NCBI RefSeq assembly: GCF_017742235.1
Contig: NZ_JAGHKQ010000007.1
Location: 1-64,000, forward strand
Length of the DNA stretch: 64,000 nucleotides
From: Bacillus sp. 165
GTDB taxonomy: Bacteria; Bacillota; Bacilli; Bacillales; Bacillaceae_G
Direction of reading: 5' to 3'
This document shows positions 8,706-17,232 of this stretch, piece after piece. The notes under the pieces are model-generated. The model did not search any database and was not told the DNA's origin. It saw only the letters and a program-made list of their open reading frames with translations. Within the stretch, counting starts at the first letter, position 1. Every line of letters begins with the position of its first letter. A program made the translations under genes and the position numbers.

Positions 8706-9236
8706 CTATTCTTCTTGTAAATATTTCTCCATACGGATATCAGACCACATTTTCCCTTCCCAATAGGTAAAATTATCGATACGGCCGATTTCCTTGTAGC
8801 CCTGCTTCCCATACAACTTCTGTGCCTGTATGTTAAATTCAAAAACACCTAATTCAATACGTTTCAGACCATGTTTCTTAATCTCTTCCTCTAAATATCG
8901 CATTGCCAGATAACCAATTCCTTTACCGCGGCCTTGGGGTTCACCAATTGTAATCCCTATCCAAGCAGTTCCTGTCTCTTTTTTATACAGATGGCTTGGA
9001 TCAACCGTATAGTTCATTTCGCCAATCAATTTGTCATCCATATACATCAAGTATATATGATGATGTTCCAATCGTTTTGTTAAGTCATCAAGAGTCATTA
9101 TTCTCTGACTTTCCAATTCTGACTTACTTCGGTTAGGCCGAGTCAACGGAACTAAGGCAGGATCATTGTCCCAACGATTAAACATGTCTACAATGGTTGA
9201 GGTAGGTTCAGTTAATTTGATGAAGTACGTATTCAT
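8706..9236 (-). CDS. GNAT family N-acetyltransferase
   Basis: 176 residues, one GNAT domain. The acetyl-CoA pyrophosphate-binding loop is seen as GEPQGRGKGIGYLAMRYL (about residues 113-130), followed by the beta-strand/helix ELGVFEFNIQAQKLYGKQGY that closes the fold. The best-known relatives with this layout are RimJ/RimL- or AAC(6')-like acetyltransferases; the acceptor substrate is not predictable. ATG at 9236 is preceded by AAAGGAGTG at good spacing. It is not overlapped by other genes and is likely single. Confidence 0.85.
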   Translation of the reverse strand: MNTYFIKLTEPTSTIVDMFNRWDNDPALVPLTRPNRSKSELESQRIMTLDDLTKRLEHHHIYLMYMDDKLIGEMNYTVDPSHLYKKETGTAWIGITIGEPQGRGKGIGYLAMRYLEEEIKKHGLKRIELGVFEFNIQAQKLYGKQGYKEIGRIDNFTYWEGKMWSDIRMEKYLQEE

Positions 9237-9426
9237 GAGGCACTCCTTTCCAGTTAATTAAGAAGAAATCTAATTTCTTATTAACTGTTCATATTTTTGG
9301 GATATTGTTTATTTTCACTAGATTTTTTATATTTTACCATACATTCCCTATTCATTCTGAGCTTTTCCTTTAAAATCTGGAATAGACGCATAGCCCTTTA
9401 TCTCTCCTACTTCCTTTAATAGCAAC

Positions 9427-9453
9427 AGGCTTTCTCCTATTCAAAGAAAGCCT
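9427..9453 (-). terminator. Hairpin after the repeat-containing regulator gene
   Basis: AGGCTTTC and GAAAGCCT form an 8-bp stem with an 11-base loop, 33 bases past the stop at 9486. The T-run is weak (TGTTGCTATT). Confidence 0.5.
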
Positions 9454-9485
9454 TTGATTAAATCCAAGCTTCTATGTTGGGGAAT

Positions 9486-10583
9486 TTACTTAGACATCAT
9501 ATCTTGAATCAAAGTTTGGTCAATATAGGGAAGAATTGGAAGAATTTCATTCATTCCTCTTGTAGAAATAGTCTTTTTGGCAAGTTCATTCAGAATCTCT
9601 TTCTTAATAAATGGAGCTATGGCTACAAGTGATTGAATCCCTTGTAATTCATAGCTTTTTTGGGCACAAATACTTAATACCTCTCCACTTATAGAATGAG
9701 CCATAGATACTAAAGCAGCCAAACCGTTTGATTCAAACTCCTTCATAGCGCCCTCATCAATGACCTCTTGACTGATAAACGGTGCCATCGTGGTTAAATT
9801 TTTCAACCCATTTGCTTCAAATTCCTTCTTAGCACTTTCATCAATGATTTCTCGGCTAATAAACGGCGCCATCGTGGTTAATCCGTTCAAACCATGTAAC
9901 TCAAGCTCTTTTTTGGCACTTTCATTAATAACCTCTTGGCTAATAAACGACGCCATCGTTGTTAAATTTTTCAACCCATTTGCTTCAAATTCCTTTTTAG
10001 CACTTTCATCAATGATTTCTCGGCTAATAAACGGTGCCATCGTTGTTAAGGCATTCAAACCACGTAACTCAAATTCTTTTTCTGCACATGAATCAATCAA
10101 TTCTTGGCTTATATACGGTGCTATAGTCGATAATCCTTTTAAGCCCCTTACCTCAAATTCTTTCTTTACTAATGAGTCAAGTAAATCTTGACTGATGTAC
10201 GGCGCGATAAATGATAAGTCTTTTGCAGAGATTTCTCCTTCTATATGCTGATAAACCTTATCTGCTTGGTCTAAAGAAAGTATGGGCGCTACATTTATAA
10301 ATTCTTCTTTATCAATTGATTTTGACTTCTCTAATGTCTGATTTTCAACTAGATCTTTGACTAATTGTATTCCTTTACTACTACTTAAAATGTCGTCAAT
10401 ACTAACATGAAATATCCTTGCGAGTTCTGGAAGTTTAGAGATGTCTGGCATCGTTTCGCCGCGCTCCCAGTTACTAACAGCTTGAAAGCTTACCCCCAAA
10501 AGATCTGCAAGCACCATCTGTGTTATTTTATTTTCCTTTCTTAACTGCGCAATTTGTTTTCCTACTTTTTTCATATCGAACAA
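9486..10583 (-). CDS. XRE-family HTH protein with a 28-residue tandem repeat array
   Basis: About 365 residues. The N-terminus is a Cro/C1-type helix-turn-helix (QIAQLRKENKITQMVLADLL, then GVSFQAVSNWERGETMPD), so it should bind DNA. A linker follows to about residue 110. The rest is eight consecutive units of about 28 residues with the pattern PFISxExIDxxAKKEFExxGLxxLTTMA. Units 3 and 5 are identical in protein. The array should fold as a helical-repeat solenoid, perhaps binding a ligand or partner. I choose the TTG at 10583 (product starts MFDMKKVGKQ), 5 bases after GAGGTGA, rather than the upstream methionine at 10646. No neighbouring gene forms an operon with it. Confidence 0.85.
   Translation of the reverse strand: MFDMKKVGKQIAQLRKENKITQMVLADLLGVSFQAVSNWERGETMPDISKLPELARIFHVSIDDILSSSKGIQLVKDLVENQTLEKSKSIDKEEFINVAPILSLDQADKVYQHIEGEISAKDLSFIAPYISQDLLDSLVKKEFEVRGLKGLSTIAPYISQELIDSCAEKEFELRGLNALTTMAPFISREIIDESAKKEFEANGLKNLTTMASFISQEVINESAKKELELHGLNGLTTMAPFISREIIDESAKKEFEANGLKNLTTMAPFISQEVIDEGAMKEFESNGLAALVSMAHSISGEVLSICAQKSYELQGIQSLVAIAPFIKKEILNELAKKTISTRGMNEILPILPYIDQTLIQDMMSK
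9793..10050. repeat. 84-bp coding repeats with a recent 168-bp duplication
   Basis: The 28-residue units correspond to 84-bp DNA repeats. The segments beginning at 9793 and 9961 match at all but a few positions over nearly 90 bases and lie exactly 168 bases (two units) apart, indicating a recent duplication of a two-unit block. Confidence 0.85.
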
Positions 10584-10961
10584 CGCACTCACCTCATTTA
10601 TTAATATAAATTCAGTGTAGCTTTTTAAATCCAGTATTTCTATCAAGTATTGCTTGAGTTTACGAATGAAGCTAATTCAAGAATCAGTTGAATTCGTGCT
10701 GTTATGGTCGATTGCCCGTATAATAAGGGCAATCGACCATAACTTTCTTTTCATACAAAGCCCCCTAACACTCATTGCTCTAAGTAAATCGTACTTTAGA
10801 GCATTCAAGTTCATTAAGGGACTCAACAACAATCTTCTCGCTAATTCAAATTTAGTCTATTTTAGAAACTAAAGCATGGTTATTTATCTTTGTTACATCA
10901 GTTTATTCCTATATTTTGCTTAAAATCTTCTAACTTTTGATATTACACATCTTACGATAAG
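10584..10961. other. Intergenic region with a strong inverted repeat
   Basis: Contains the ribosome binding site of the repeat-containing regulator, the 17-bp inverted repeat at 10701-10743, and nothing else recognisable. Confidence 0.4.
10701..10743 (+). terminator. Perfect 17-bp inverted repeat, terminator-like
   Basis: GTTATGGTCGATTGCCC (10701-10717) is exactly complementary to GGGCAATCGACCATAAC (10727-10743), with the loop GTATAATAA. On the plus strand TTTCTTTTC follows. No plus-strand gene lies upstream, so it is either an orphan terminator of a lost gene or a mobile palindrome. Confidence 0.55.
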
Positions 10962-11130
10962 CGAATCATATCTCGGCACTGAATACCATTTTCGTAGATT
11001 GCTATAGAGTAACCCCTCAAGAAAAAGTCTTTGTCGATACCCGTTATTCGAAAGCCACATTTTTGATAGGGACCGAGCTAGATTAAAAGCTACATTTTTA
11101 TCCAAACTAACTATGCTCAATAACCAGAAA
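10962..11130 (-). pseudogene. 3' remnant of a GNAT acetyltransferase gene
   Basis: On the minus strand, one frame reads SLDKNVAFNLARSL and, after a net loss of two bases, another reads YQKCGFRITGIDKDFF... to CRDMIRLS and a TAA at 10964-10962. NxxARxLYxKxGF is the classic closing motif of GNAT enzymes, so the two pieces belong to one former gene. The 5' half is missing; the homology ends at the ribosome binding site of the gpmA pseudogene that starts on the other strand at 11141. No start codon remains. Confidence 0.65.
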
Positions 11131-11140
11131 GGAGATATCT

Positions 11141-11913
11141 ATGATTAAACTCGTACTTATCCGTCACGGCCAAAGTCTATGGAATGTCGAAAACTGTTTC
11201 ACCCGATGAACTGACGCGGACTTATTAGAAAGCGGACTCACTGAAGCAAAAGAAGCCGGCATCATTTTAAGAAAGAACAGATATGCCTTTGATGTCGCTT
11301 ATACGTTTGTTCTTAAAAGAGCCATTCGTACCTTATGGGATTATGTATGGGTGCCTGTCTACAAGTCATGGAGATTAGATGAACGGCACTACGGTTCACT
11401 GCAAGGCTTGAATAAAGCAGAAACAGCGAAACAATAGGAGAAGAACAAGTACAAATATGGAGACGCTCCATGGATGTGAGGTCGCCCGCATTGGAAGCAA
11501 ATGATCCGAGGTATGAGATTAACGAACCTCGATATAAAGACTTGAGAGAAGGGGCATTTCCTCTGACCGAAAGCCTTGAGGATACAGAAAAGCGTGTGTT
11601 AAAATACTGGGAAGAGGCAATTGCGCCAGCCCTGAAAGCCAAACAAAGAGTGATTATCTCCGCTCACGGCAATACATTACGAGCTATCGTCTAATACCTT
11701 GACCAAGTTTCGCCGGATGGAATTGCTTCCCTCAATATCCGGACAAGCATACCGCTTGTCTATGAACTGGATGATAATCTTGAGCCTATTCGGCATTACT
11801 ATTTAAGCATGGACGGCGGGCTTCCTCCAGATGTAGTTCCGAAGCATATCCCGCCTGAATTACTTGATGAGGAAGAAGCTGAGCATCCTTATATCGATCC
11901 GCAAGAAGAATAG
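11141..11913 (+). pseudogene. gpmA: Broken 2,3-bisphosphoglycerate-dependent phosphoglycerate mutase gene
   Basis: AAAGGAG and ATG at 11141 open a GpmA reading ([12 protein letters not shown], the phosphohistidine motif; later [37 protein letters not shown]). It is interrupted by TGA in place of the conserved Trp codon (FTR-stop-TDAD, near 11207), a short in-frame deletion after RTLW, a one-base loss after AETAKQ near 11437, and TAA in place of the Lys codon after AIV near 11693. The tail ends with an unusual acidic extension ([18 protein letters not shown]). Four lesions make function very unlikely. Confidence 0.88.
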
Positions 11914-11944
11914 TTATGATTACATATTCAAGAGGAGGTTTCTC

Positions 11945-12850
11945 ATGACCGATGCAAAACTTCCTGGAAGAATTAATATATCCCTCGTAAGTAGATTAAT
12001 CGCGGCGCAATTTCCGCAATGGGCAGACCTTCCCCTTGAACCATTCAACTCTACCGGGACTGTTAATGTAATTTATAGACTCGGTAAGGAAATGGTTGTG
12101 CGATTACCTCTTGACGAAGGGGGATCAGGACAGCTAAAAAAGGAGCATCACTGGCTCCCAATTTTGGCACCGCATCTACCGCTTACGATCCCTACCCCAC
12201 TTGCCATGGGGACACCTATCGAAGGCTACCCATGGCACTGGTCGGTGTATAAGTGGATTGAGGGCGAGAACGCAATTACAGGACACATTAATAATCCATA
12301 TCAAGTTGCCACCGATCTGGCTCAATTCATAGTTGCCCTGCAACAAATCAACCCTGCCGGCGGTCCGCCTCCTGGTCATCATAACTTTGGGCGCGGTTTG
12401 CCGCTTGCAACGCGCGATACTAATGTCCGGGACGCTATCACAAACCTGCATAATATAATTGATACCGATGCAGCAACCTCAGCATGGGAAGCTGCTCTCC
12501 AGACACCACCTTGGCAATCTCCTCCTGTCTGGATCCATGGTGATCTCCTTGCTGGTAACCTGCTTATCGAACAAGGACAGCTAAGTGCTATTATCGACTT
12601 TGGCGGGCTCGGTGTGGGAGATCCTGCATGTGACTGGATGTTTGCATGGAATTTGCTTTCCGTTGATACTCGAGAAATGTTACGCTCAGCACTTTCAATT
12701 GAACACGCAACCTGGGCAAGAGGACGTGGATGGGCTCTATCAGTAGGACTGATTGCCCTTCCTTACTATCAAAATCGGAATCCTGTGTTCGCTGGTGTTG
12801 CTCGGCGCTTAATTGATGAGGTTCTCGCAGATTACACGAAAAGTGTATAA
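11945..12850 (+). CDS. Aminoglycoside phosphotransferase (APH) family protein
   Basis: 301 residues with the APH/choline-kinase fold. The Brenner-type catalytic loop is intact as WIHGDLLAGNLL (about 197-208), with the metal-binding motif IDFGGLGVGDPACD about ten residues later. Family members phosphorylate aminoglycosides, macrolides, homoserine, or small metabolites, so resistance cannot be claimed. I choose ATG at 11945 because AGAGGAGG lies just before it, although the frame is open from 11864 inside the gpmA remnant. By eye the gene is near 50 percent G+C, with many GCC/CCG/GGC codons, clearly unlike its neighbours, which suggests acquisition by transfer. Confidence 0.85.
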   Translation: MTDAKLPGRINISLVSRLIAAQFPQWADLPLEPFNSTGTVNVIYRLGKEMVVRLPLDEGGSGQLKKEHHWLPILAPHLPLTIPTPLAMGTPIEGYPWHWSVYKWIEGENAITGHINNPYQVATDLAQFIVALQQINPAGGPPPGHHNFGRGLPLATRDTNVRDAITNLHNIIDTDAATSAWEAALQTPPWQSPPVWIHGDLLAGNLLIEQGQLSAIIDFGGLGVGDPACDWMFAWNLLSVDTREMLRSALSIEHATWARGRGWALSVGLIALPYYQNRNPVFAGVARRLIDEVLADYTKSV

Positions 12851-13021
12851 ACAGACAGTTTTTATTTATGCGGCAAACACCATTCTATGATGAAGACAGG
12901 AGAATATTTACTTTTGGAAAGTCATAACAGAAGTTGGCTTTCTTTTTCTTTGCCTACTATCTACTTAAGTAAAAAAGCCTATCTGTCGAAACAACCCTTC
13001 AAATAAATCTCACGCCTATGC

Positions 13022-13894
13022 TTATTTTTTCAATACGGGAATCCATATTTCACTTTTAAAGTTTGGTGAGGTTACGTCTTTATTTTCGTTCCACAGAATT
13101 TCTGGTCCTTCTATTTGTTCATAGTTAGAGGATGGGAACCATTCAGAATAAATACGCCCCCATACATCTTGCAGCGTACCAGGAAACGGTCCAACTGCTT
13201 CAAATACAGCCCATGTTGAAGCAGGCACTTCAAGCTGCATTAAATTATCTGGGCACTCCTTAGTTGTTGCAACACCTATATAGTGATCCAGCTCTCCTTT
13301 TTCCTCCATCCTGCCTTCGGAAAAATTTGCAGATGCACTAATCAACCCCCTCGGCTCTACATTTGAAAGACTTTTAAGCTCTCTAATTGTTTCACTATCT
13401 AAGCTTGCCCACATAGCAGCAATCTCGGGATTCACTCCATTAAAAATGATTGGTACCCTTTTCTTAATACCAATAATGTAAAATGCCTTTTTTTCTTTAA
13501 TCCGATAGTTCATTTCACTTCCTCCTTTAATTGATAATTGGAAGGTCATTGGCGGATAAGCTTTAAGTGACTGGCCGTTATGCCTAGCTTCTGACGGTGT
13601 GATACCATGTAAATTTTGAAAAGCCCTTGTAAAAGAATCTGGTGAGTTGTACCCATATTTCACAGCAATATCAATGATCTTCACCTTGCTGTCTGTAAGG
13701 TCAAATGCTGCAAGAGTTAGGCGTCTGCGGCGGATGTATTCCGATAGCGTAATCCCTGCAAGGAACGAAAACATTCTTTTAAAATGGTATTCTGAGCAGA
13801 AAGTCCTCCTGGCCGCTTCTTTAAAATCAATATCGTTCGTAAGATTCTCTTCAATGTACTGTAACGCCCCATTCATGTTCTTAAGCAAATCCAT
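13022..13894 (-). CDS. AraC-family regulator with GyrI-like effector domain (YdeE-like)
   Basis: 290 residues. The first about 105 hold two helix-turn-helix motifs of the AraC type ([17 protein letters not shown] and [18 protein letters not shown], then HGITPSEAR). From about 130 a GyrI/Rob-type ligand-binding domain follows ([20 protein letters not shown], then the conserved acidic strand and [14 protein letters not shown]). Proteins of this build activate transcription on binding hydrophobic or cationic small molecules, often drugs. ATG at 13894 follows AAAGGGGGT. The regulated genes are not evident; no efflux gene is adjacent. Confidence 0.87.
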   Translation of the reverse strand: MDLLKNMNGALQYIEENLTNDIDFKEAARRTFCSEYHFKRMFSFLAGITLSEYIRRRRLTLAAFDLTDSKVKIIDIAVKYGYNSPDSFTRAFQNLHGITPSEARHNGQSLKAYPPMTFQLSIKGGSEMNYRIKEKKAFYIIGIKKRVPIIFNGVNPEIAAMWASLDSETIRELKSLSNVEPRGLISASANFSEGRMEEKGELDHYIGVATTKECPDNLMQLEVPASTWAVFEAVGPFPGTLQDVWGRIYSEWFPSSNYEQIEGPEILWNENKDVTSPNFKSEIWIPVLKK

Positions 13895-14104
13895 TTATCT
13901 GACCCCCTTTATCAATAAAATATCAGGAATTGAATGCACCCATCCGACATTTCGTGCACCATTATGCAGGGTTTGCTTTGCTTAAGATGCTACCGCTTGC
14001 TTTGAATGATTGTGGGCGGCAAATTTTTCTCATTTTCAGCAAACTCCGCTTATCCTGTCATACAATATATAATAAGAAAGAAAAATGAAGTATAAACCTT
14101 AATA

Positions 14105-14131
14105 TTGATACTCTGTTCTGTATGATATAAT
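14105..14131 (+). promoter_or_regulatory. Putative SigA promoter of the 68-aa gene
   Basis: TTGATA (14105-14110) and TATAAT (14126-14131) with a rather short 15-base spacer, 34 bases before the ATG at 14165. Confidence 0.5.
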
Positions 14132-14164
14132 TATAGAAAGAACAAATGAAAGAGGTGGCAAAAA

Positions 14165-14371
14165 ATGAACCATGGCACACATTCTCTTCATAAACGTTTC
14201 ACGGCAGCATTTCACAAGGAACACAATCAACGCGTAGCAGAGTTTCACAAACATCATGCTGCACAAATAGCCAATGGTGAAAATGGAACTAGCTTGTTAG
14301 CCCAATGGGAGCGGTACGTCTATCACAAAGGCCTTCATATCTTCAAGACATTTAAAAAATTATTCTGGTAG
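14165..14371 (+). CDS. Small His-rich hypothetical protein (68 aa)
   Basis: 68 residues with about ten His, many Lys and aromatic residues (LHKRFTAAFHKEHNQRVAEF) and no membrane segment or signal peptide. ATG at 14165 follows AGAGGTGG, a promoter lies upstream and a strong terminator 2 bases after the stop, so this is a complete single-gene unit. I do not recognise the family. The His density might reflect metal binding, but this is only a guess from composition. Confidence 0.7.
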   Translation: MNHGTHSLHKRFTAAFHKEHNQRVAEFHKHHAAQIANGENGTSLLAQWERYVYHKGLHIFKTFKKLFW

Positions 14372-14372
14372 G

Positions 14373-14400
14373 GACTGCTTGTCTGGGAGCAGTCTTTTTT
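14373..14400 (+). terminator. Intrinsic terminator of the 68-aa gene
   Basis: GACTGCT and AGCAGTC pair around an 8-base loop and are followed directly by TTTTTT. Confidence 0.9.
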
Positions 14401-14420
14401 ATACTGACTGAATTTAAAAT

Positions 14421-14476
14421 AAGGTAACACTTTCATCTAAGCACACGTTCTTCTCACCTGATGGAAATGTTACCTT
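14421..14476 (-). terminator. Terminator downstream of ribD
   Basis: AAGGTAACA (14421-14429) pairs with TGTTACCTT (14468-14476), with partial pairing inside. The minus strand continues ATTTTAAATT. It is 22 bases past the ribD stop. Confidence 0.65.
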
Positions 14477-14498
14477 AATTGCATTCATAAAATTACTG

Positions 14499-15596
14499 TT
14501 ACATATGAGAGTAGTTAGGATAACTAGTAAATTTATAGTCGCGCCCAATTTTTGAAATATCCATATCTATGAGCTCAATAGCCTCACTCATTTTATCCAA
14601 ACCTGCACCCTCTAAAAACGTTGAAGCATGTTTTCCTCCAATTAATTTTGGTGCAATGTATAATACAAGCTTATCCACCAAGTGTTGCTCCATAAACGAT
14701 GCATTCACTTCTCCCCCGCCCTCGATTAACAAAGAGGAAATAGACTGTTCTCCAAGAATTTGCAGCGTTTCCACCAAATCTACTCGATCAGAGCCGCTTG
14801 TCACAAATACAGTTACACCCAATTCTTCTAATGCACTCTTTTTATAAGGTGAATGGGCCGCACTTGTAAATACCCATGTTTTTGCTTGTTTGTCTGTCAC
14901 AACCCTCGATTGTAATGGAATTTTAAGTGTACTGTCTAATATGACCCGCACAGGATTTCGTCCATTTGGAATCCTGGTAGTTAATTCTGGATTGTCTTTC
15001 ATTACAGTATTTACTCCGACCAATATAGCACCATGCTCATGTCGTAATTGATGTACATCGGCTCTTGCCGCTTCAGAGGTAATCCATTTGCTATCCGATG
15101 TGTGTGCAGCAATCTTTCCATCAAGTGTAGAAGCTGATTTCATCGTGACAAATGGTACTTTTTTCACAATATACTTATTGAATACTTCATTCATTTTTTT
15201 TGATTGCTCTTCACAAACTCCTATAACAACCTCAATACCCGCTTGCTCCAATATTTTAATGCCTCTACCAGATACAAGAGGATTCGGATCAAGGACAGCA
15301 ACAACTGCTCGTTTAATTCCAGCCCGCACAATAGCTTCCGCGCAAGGTCCGGTTCTTCCGTAATGGGAACAAGGCTCTAGTGTTACATAGATTGTTCCTC
15401 CCTTCGCCTTATCTCCCGCCATTTGGAGCGCATGGATTTCAGCATGAGGTTCTCCTGCTTTTAAATGTGCTCCAATTCCAACAATGCGATTATGATTTAC
15501 AATAACAGCCCCCACTAAAGGATTTGGATCCGTTTGGCCCTTCATCGACAAAGCATTTTGCAGAGCTAAATTCATATAAAATTCATGATTACTCAC
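14499..15596 (-). CDS. ribD: Riboflavin biosynthesis protein RibD (deaminase/reductase)
   Basis: Bifunctional enzyme of flavin synthesis: the N-terminal CMP-deaminase-like domain deaminates the diaminopyrimidine, and the C-terminal domain (from about 148, VTMKSASTLDGKIA) reduces the ribosyl chain with NADPH. Zinc ligands are His51 (HAE), Cys76 and Cys85 in PCSHYGRTGPC. The NADPH domain shows SDSKWITSEAARADVH and LLIEGGGEVN. 365 residues, the usual length. GTG at 15596 follows GGGAG. It stands alone, without ribE, ribA or ribH, and no FMN riboswitch is visible upstream, so it is either an extra copy or part of a dispersed pathway. Confidence 0.93.
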   Translation of the reverse strand: MSNHEFYMNLALQNALSMKGQTDPNPLVGAVIVNHNRIVGIGAHLKAGEPHAEIHALQMAGDKAKGGTIYVTLEPCSHYGRTGPCAEAIVRAGIKRAVVAVLDPNPLVSGRGIKILEQAGIEVVIGVCEEQSKKMNEVFNKYIVKKVPFVTMKSASTLDGKIAAHTSDSKWITSEAARADVHQLRHEHGAILVGVNTVMKDNPELTTRIPNGRNPVRVILDSTLKIPLQSRVVTDKQAKTWVFTSAAHSPYKKSALEELGVTVFVTSGSDRVDLVETLQILGEQSISSLLIEGGGEVNASFMEQHLVDKLVLYIAPKLIGGKHASTFLEGAGLDKMSEAIELIDMDISKIGRDYKFTSYPNYSHM

Positions 15597-15627
15597 TTAC
15601 ACATCTCCCTACAGTATGAGAATCTCC

Positions 15628-16485
15628 TTATTTACTTACACATAATTCAATATAATTTCCTGAGGGGTCTTTTGTAAACAAGGCTCCATTTTTTTCTATT
15701 ACAGACGCAGGAATTTGTTGGAGTTGTTGCATCACTTTCTTTCTCTCGTCTTCATTTGGAAACACCAATGAAAGCGACTTTAGGCCAACAGTGTTTCGCG
15801 CAGGCTGCGGTGCTCCTATACCATTCCACGTATTTAAACCAATATGGTGATGATACCCCCCATTAGATAAAAAAAGGGCTTGCGAGCCATACCTGCTTAC
15901 CACATCAAGTCCAAGTCCCTTACAATAAAATTCTTCTGCTTTTTGTAAATCGGATACATGTAAATGAATATGTCCCATTACTGTTCCCTCCGGCATACCG
16001 TTCCAGCTTTTATCCTTCCCTTCTGCCAGAAGATTTTCTGCATTGATAGGTCCTGTACTCATCAAAACAGCGCCGTTTTCCCACTGCCACGTTTCGTTGG
16101 AACGATCTGCATAGATTTCAATTCCATTTCCATCAGGATCCGCTAAATAAATTGCCTCACTAACAAGGTGATCAGACGCACCTTGCAACGGATAACCAGT
16201 TTCAAGAAGATGGCGAAGTGCTACAGATAAGTCTATACGACTAGGAAGCAAGAGGGCAAAATGGTATAAACCAGTCGTACGTTTTTCTTTTGGCAGCACC
16301 CCTTGGGGCTGTTCCACAATCAAAAGAGGTGTTTTACCATCTGCAGTTAACACAATCTTATTATCAGTACTCGTTAATAATTGTAAACCGATAATCTCTT
16401 GATAAAAAGCTAACGAGCGATTTAAGTCCGTTACCAATAAATGAATCGGTCCAGTAAATGTAATTGGTTCCGCATGAAAATTCAT
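15628..16485 (-). CDS. catE: Two-domain VOC dioxygenase, catechol-2,3-dioxygenase type (CatE-like)
   Basis: 285 residues built from two vicinal-oxygen-chelate (glyoxalase-fold) halves, at about 10-130 and 168-282. Likely Fe ligands are His171 in MGHIHLHVSDL, the His cluster in GGYHHHIGLNTW, and the terminal Glu in PSGNYIELCV. B. subtilis CatE, the closest described protein of this build, cleaves catechol and sits with CatD under YodB/CatR control. Here no catD neighbour is present. ATG at 16485 follows AAGGGGG. The assignment to the family is firm, the exact substrate less so. Confidence 0.82.
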   Translation of the reverse strand: MNFHAEPITFTGPIHLLVTDLNRSLAFYQEIIGLQLLTSTDNKIVLTADGKTPLLIVEQPQGVLPKEKRTTGLYHFALLLPSRIDLSVALRHLLETGYPLQGASDHLVSEAIYLADPDGNGIEIYADRSNETWQWENGAVLMSTGPINAENLLAEGKDKSWNGMPEGTVMGHIHLHVSDLQKAEEFYCKGLGLDVVSRYGSQALFLSNGGYHHHIGLNTWNGIGAPQPARNTVGLKSLSLVFPNEDERKKVMQQLQQIPASVIEKNGALFTKDPSGNYIELCVSK

Positions 16486-16760
16486 ATTTTTTCCCCCTTC
16501 TTTCCTGTTTTAATGAACATAAGCATCGTTTATATAAAGGAAACCTTCTATCTCTGATTTTAATTACACCGTTTTCTAAAAGGTTAACAAACATATAATA
16601 ATTTAATTACTTTATATAAGTTAATTTATATTAATAACTTATATACGTCAAGTAATTCCGTGTTAGCAACCTTATAAAAAATATCGGAACGTCCTTATTC
16701 TTTCCCTCATTTCGAACAAGGTTAACGTTCGGCTTTATAACCTTTCCTTTAGAAAAAAGA
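16486..16760. other. AT-rich intergenic region upstream of catE
   Basis: Holds the nested inverted repeat at 16605-16657 and the presumed catE promoter. No gene is supported. Confidence 0.4.
16605..16657. promoter_or_regulatory. Nested inverted repeat upstream of catE, possible operator
   Basis: AATTACTT (16605-16612) pairs with AAGTAATT (16650-16657), and inside it TATATAAGTTA (16613-16623) with TAACTTATATA (16635-16645). Almost perfect dyad symmetry over 53 bases, 120 bases before the catE start. MarR-type repressors bind such AT-rich dyads, but the binder here is not known. Confidence 0.45.
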
Positions 16761-16786
16761 AAAAGAGCAGATGCTCTGCTCTTTTT
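16761..16786 (-). terminator. Terminator of the 70-aa gene
   Basis: AAAAGAGCAGA-TGC-TCTGCTCTTTT, a perfect 11-bp stem with T-runs on both strands, 43 bases past the stop at 16829. Confidence 0.85.
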
Positions 16787-16828
16787 ATCAACTGAATTAC
16801 TTCTTATCCTCTTTTTAATCGAAAAACA

Positions 16829-17041
16829 TCAATTTTCCAAGTCCACTACACGCACTTGACGTACTAAAGCAGCGTTAATAATGCACGTTCCCGCGTCCCC
16901 TTGTAAAGTGACAAATCTAGATCCTTCTAATCGATTTAATACTTCATCTGTAACTTCCTCAACTGATGTACCTAATTCTGTTGTCATCTGCTCCCACTGT
17001 ATATTAGATTCAAATGTATAGCAAACACTAAATGCTTTCAT
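16829..17041 (-). CDS. Hypothetical small protein (70 aa)
   Basis: 70 residues, acidic, with a pattern suggesting a small alpha/beta fold (MKAFSVCYTFES, then a helix GTSVEEVTDEVLNRL, then FVTLQGDAGTCIIN and VRQVRVVDLEN). No signal peptide or membrane segment. ATG at 17041 follows AAGGAGAGG, and a strong terminator lies downstream, so it is an independent gene. No function recognised. Confidence 0.65.
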   Translation of the reverse strand: MKAFSVCYTFESNIQWEQMTTELGTSVEEVTDEVLNRLEGSRFVTLQGDAGTCIINAALVRQVRVVDLEN

Positions 17042-17170
17042 ATGTTCCTCTCCTTATACTCATCTATGTTTTCGTATATATCCAATTTTCATCAGTTTCA
17101 TCTTTATTTTTTATAATATTCGAATGTATATCTTTTTTTAGGGGGGTAAACAAGCATTTTTCTTAAAAAA

Positions 17171-17227
17171 TAAAAAAACTGCTCTAAGAGTATAAAGTTT
17201 GTACCCTTAGAGCAGTTACTAAAATCG
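17171..17227 (-). terminator. Terminator of the bdbD-bdbC operon
   Basis: AACTGCTCTAAG pairs with CTTAGAGCAGTT (12 bp). The minus strand continues TTTTTATTTTTT. It begins 6 bases past the bdbC stop. Confidence 0.88.
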
Positions 17228-17232
17228 ATTAA

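Noticed and set aside
8406..8848. Two minus-strand frames (69 and 74 codons) near the GNAT gene
   Set aside because: One overlaps the GNAT gene out of frame, and the other spans the terminator hairpin; neither has a ribosome binding site or family resemblance.
9790..10191. 133-codon plus-strand frame with repeats opposite the HTH repeat gene
   Set aside because: It is the antisense reading of the 84-bp coding repeats; the repeats keep it open. No ribosome binding site, no sensible product.
9486..10583. Regular repeats considered as a CRISPR array
   Set aside because: Repeats are 84 bp, contiguous and in frame with a protein; there are no spacers.
11945..12850. Calling the APH-family gene an aminoglycoside resistance gene
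   Set aside because: The fold covers many substrates and no subfamily-specific motif for APH(3') or APH(2'') could be confirmed.
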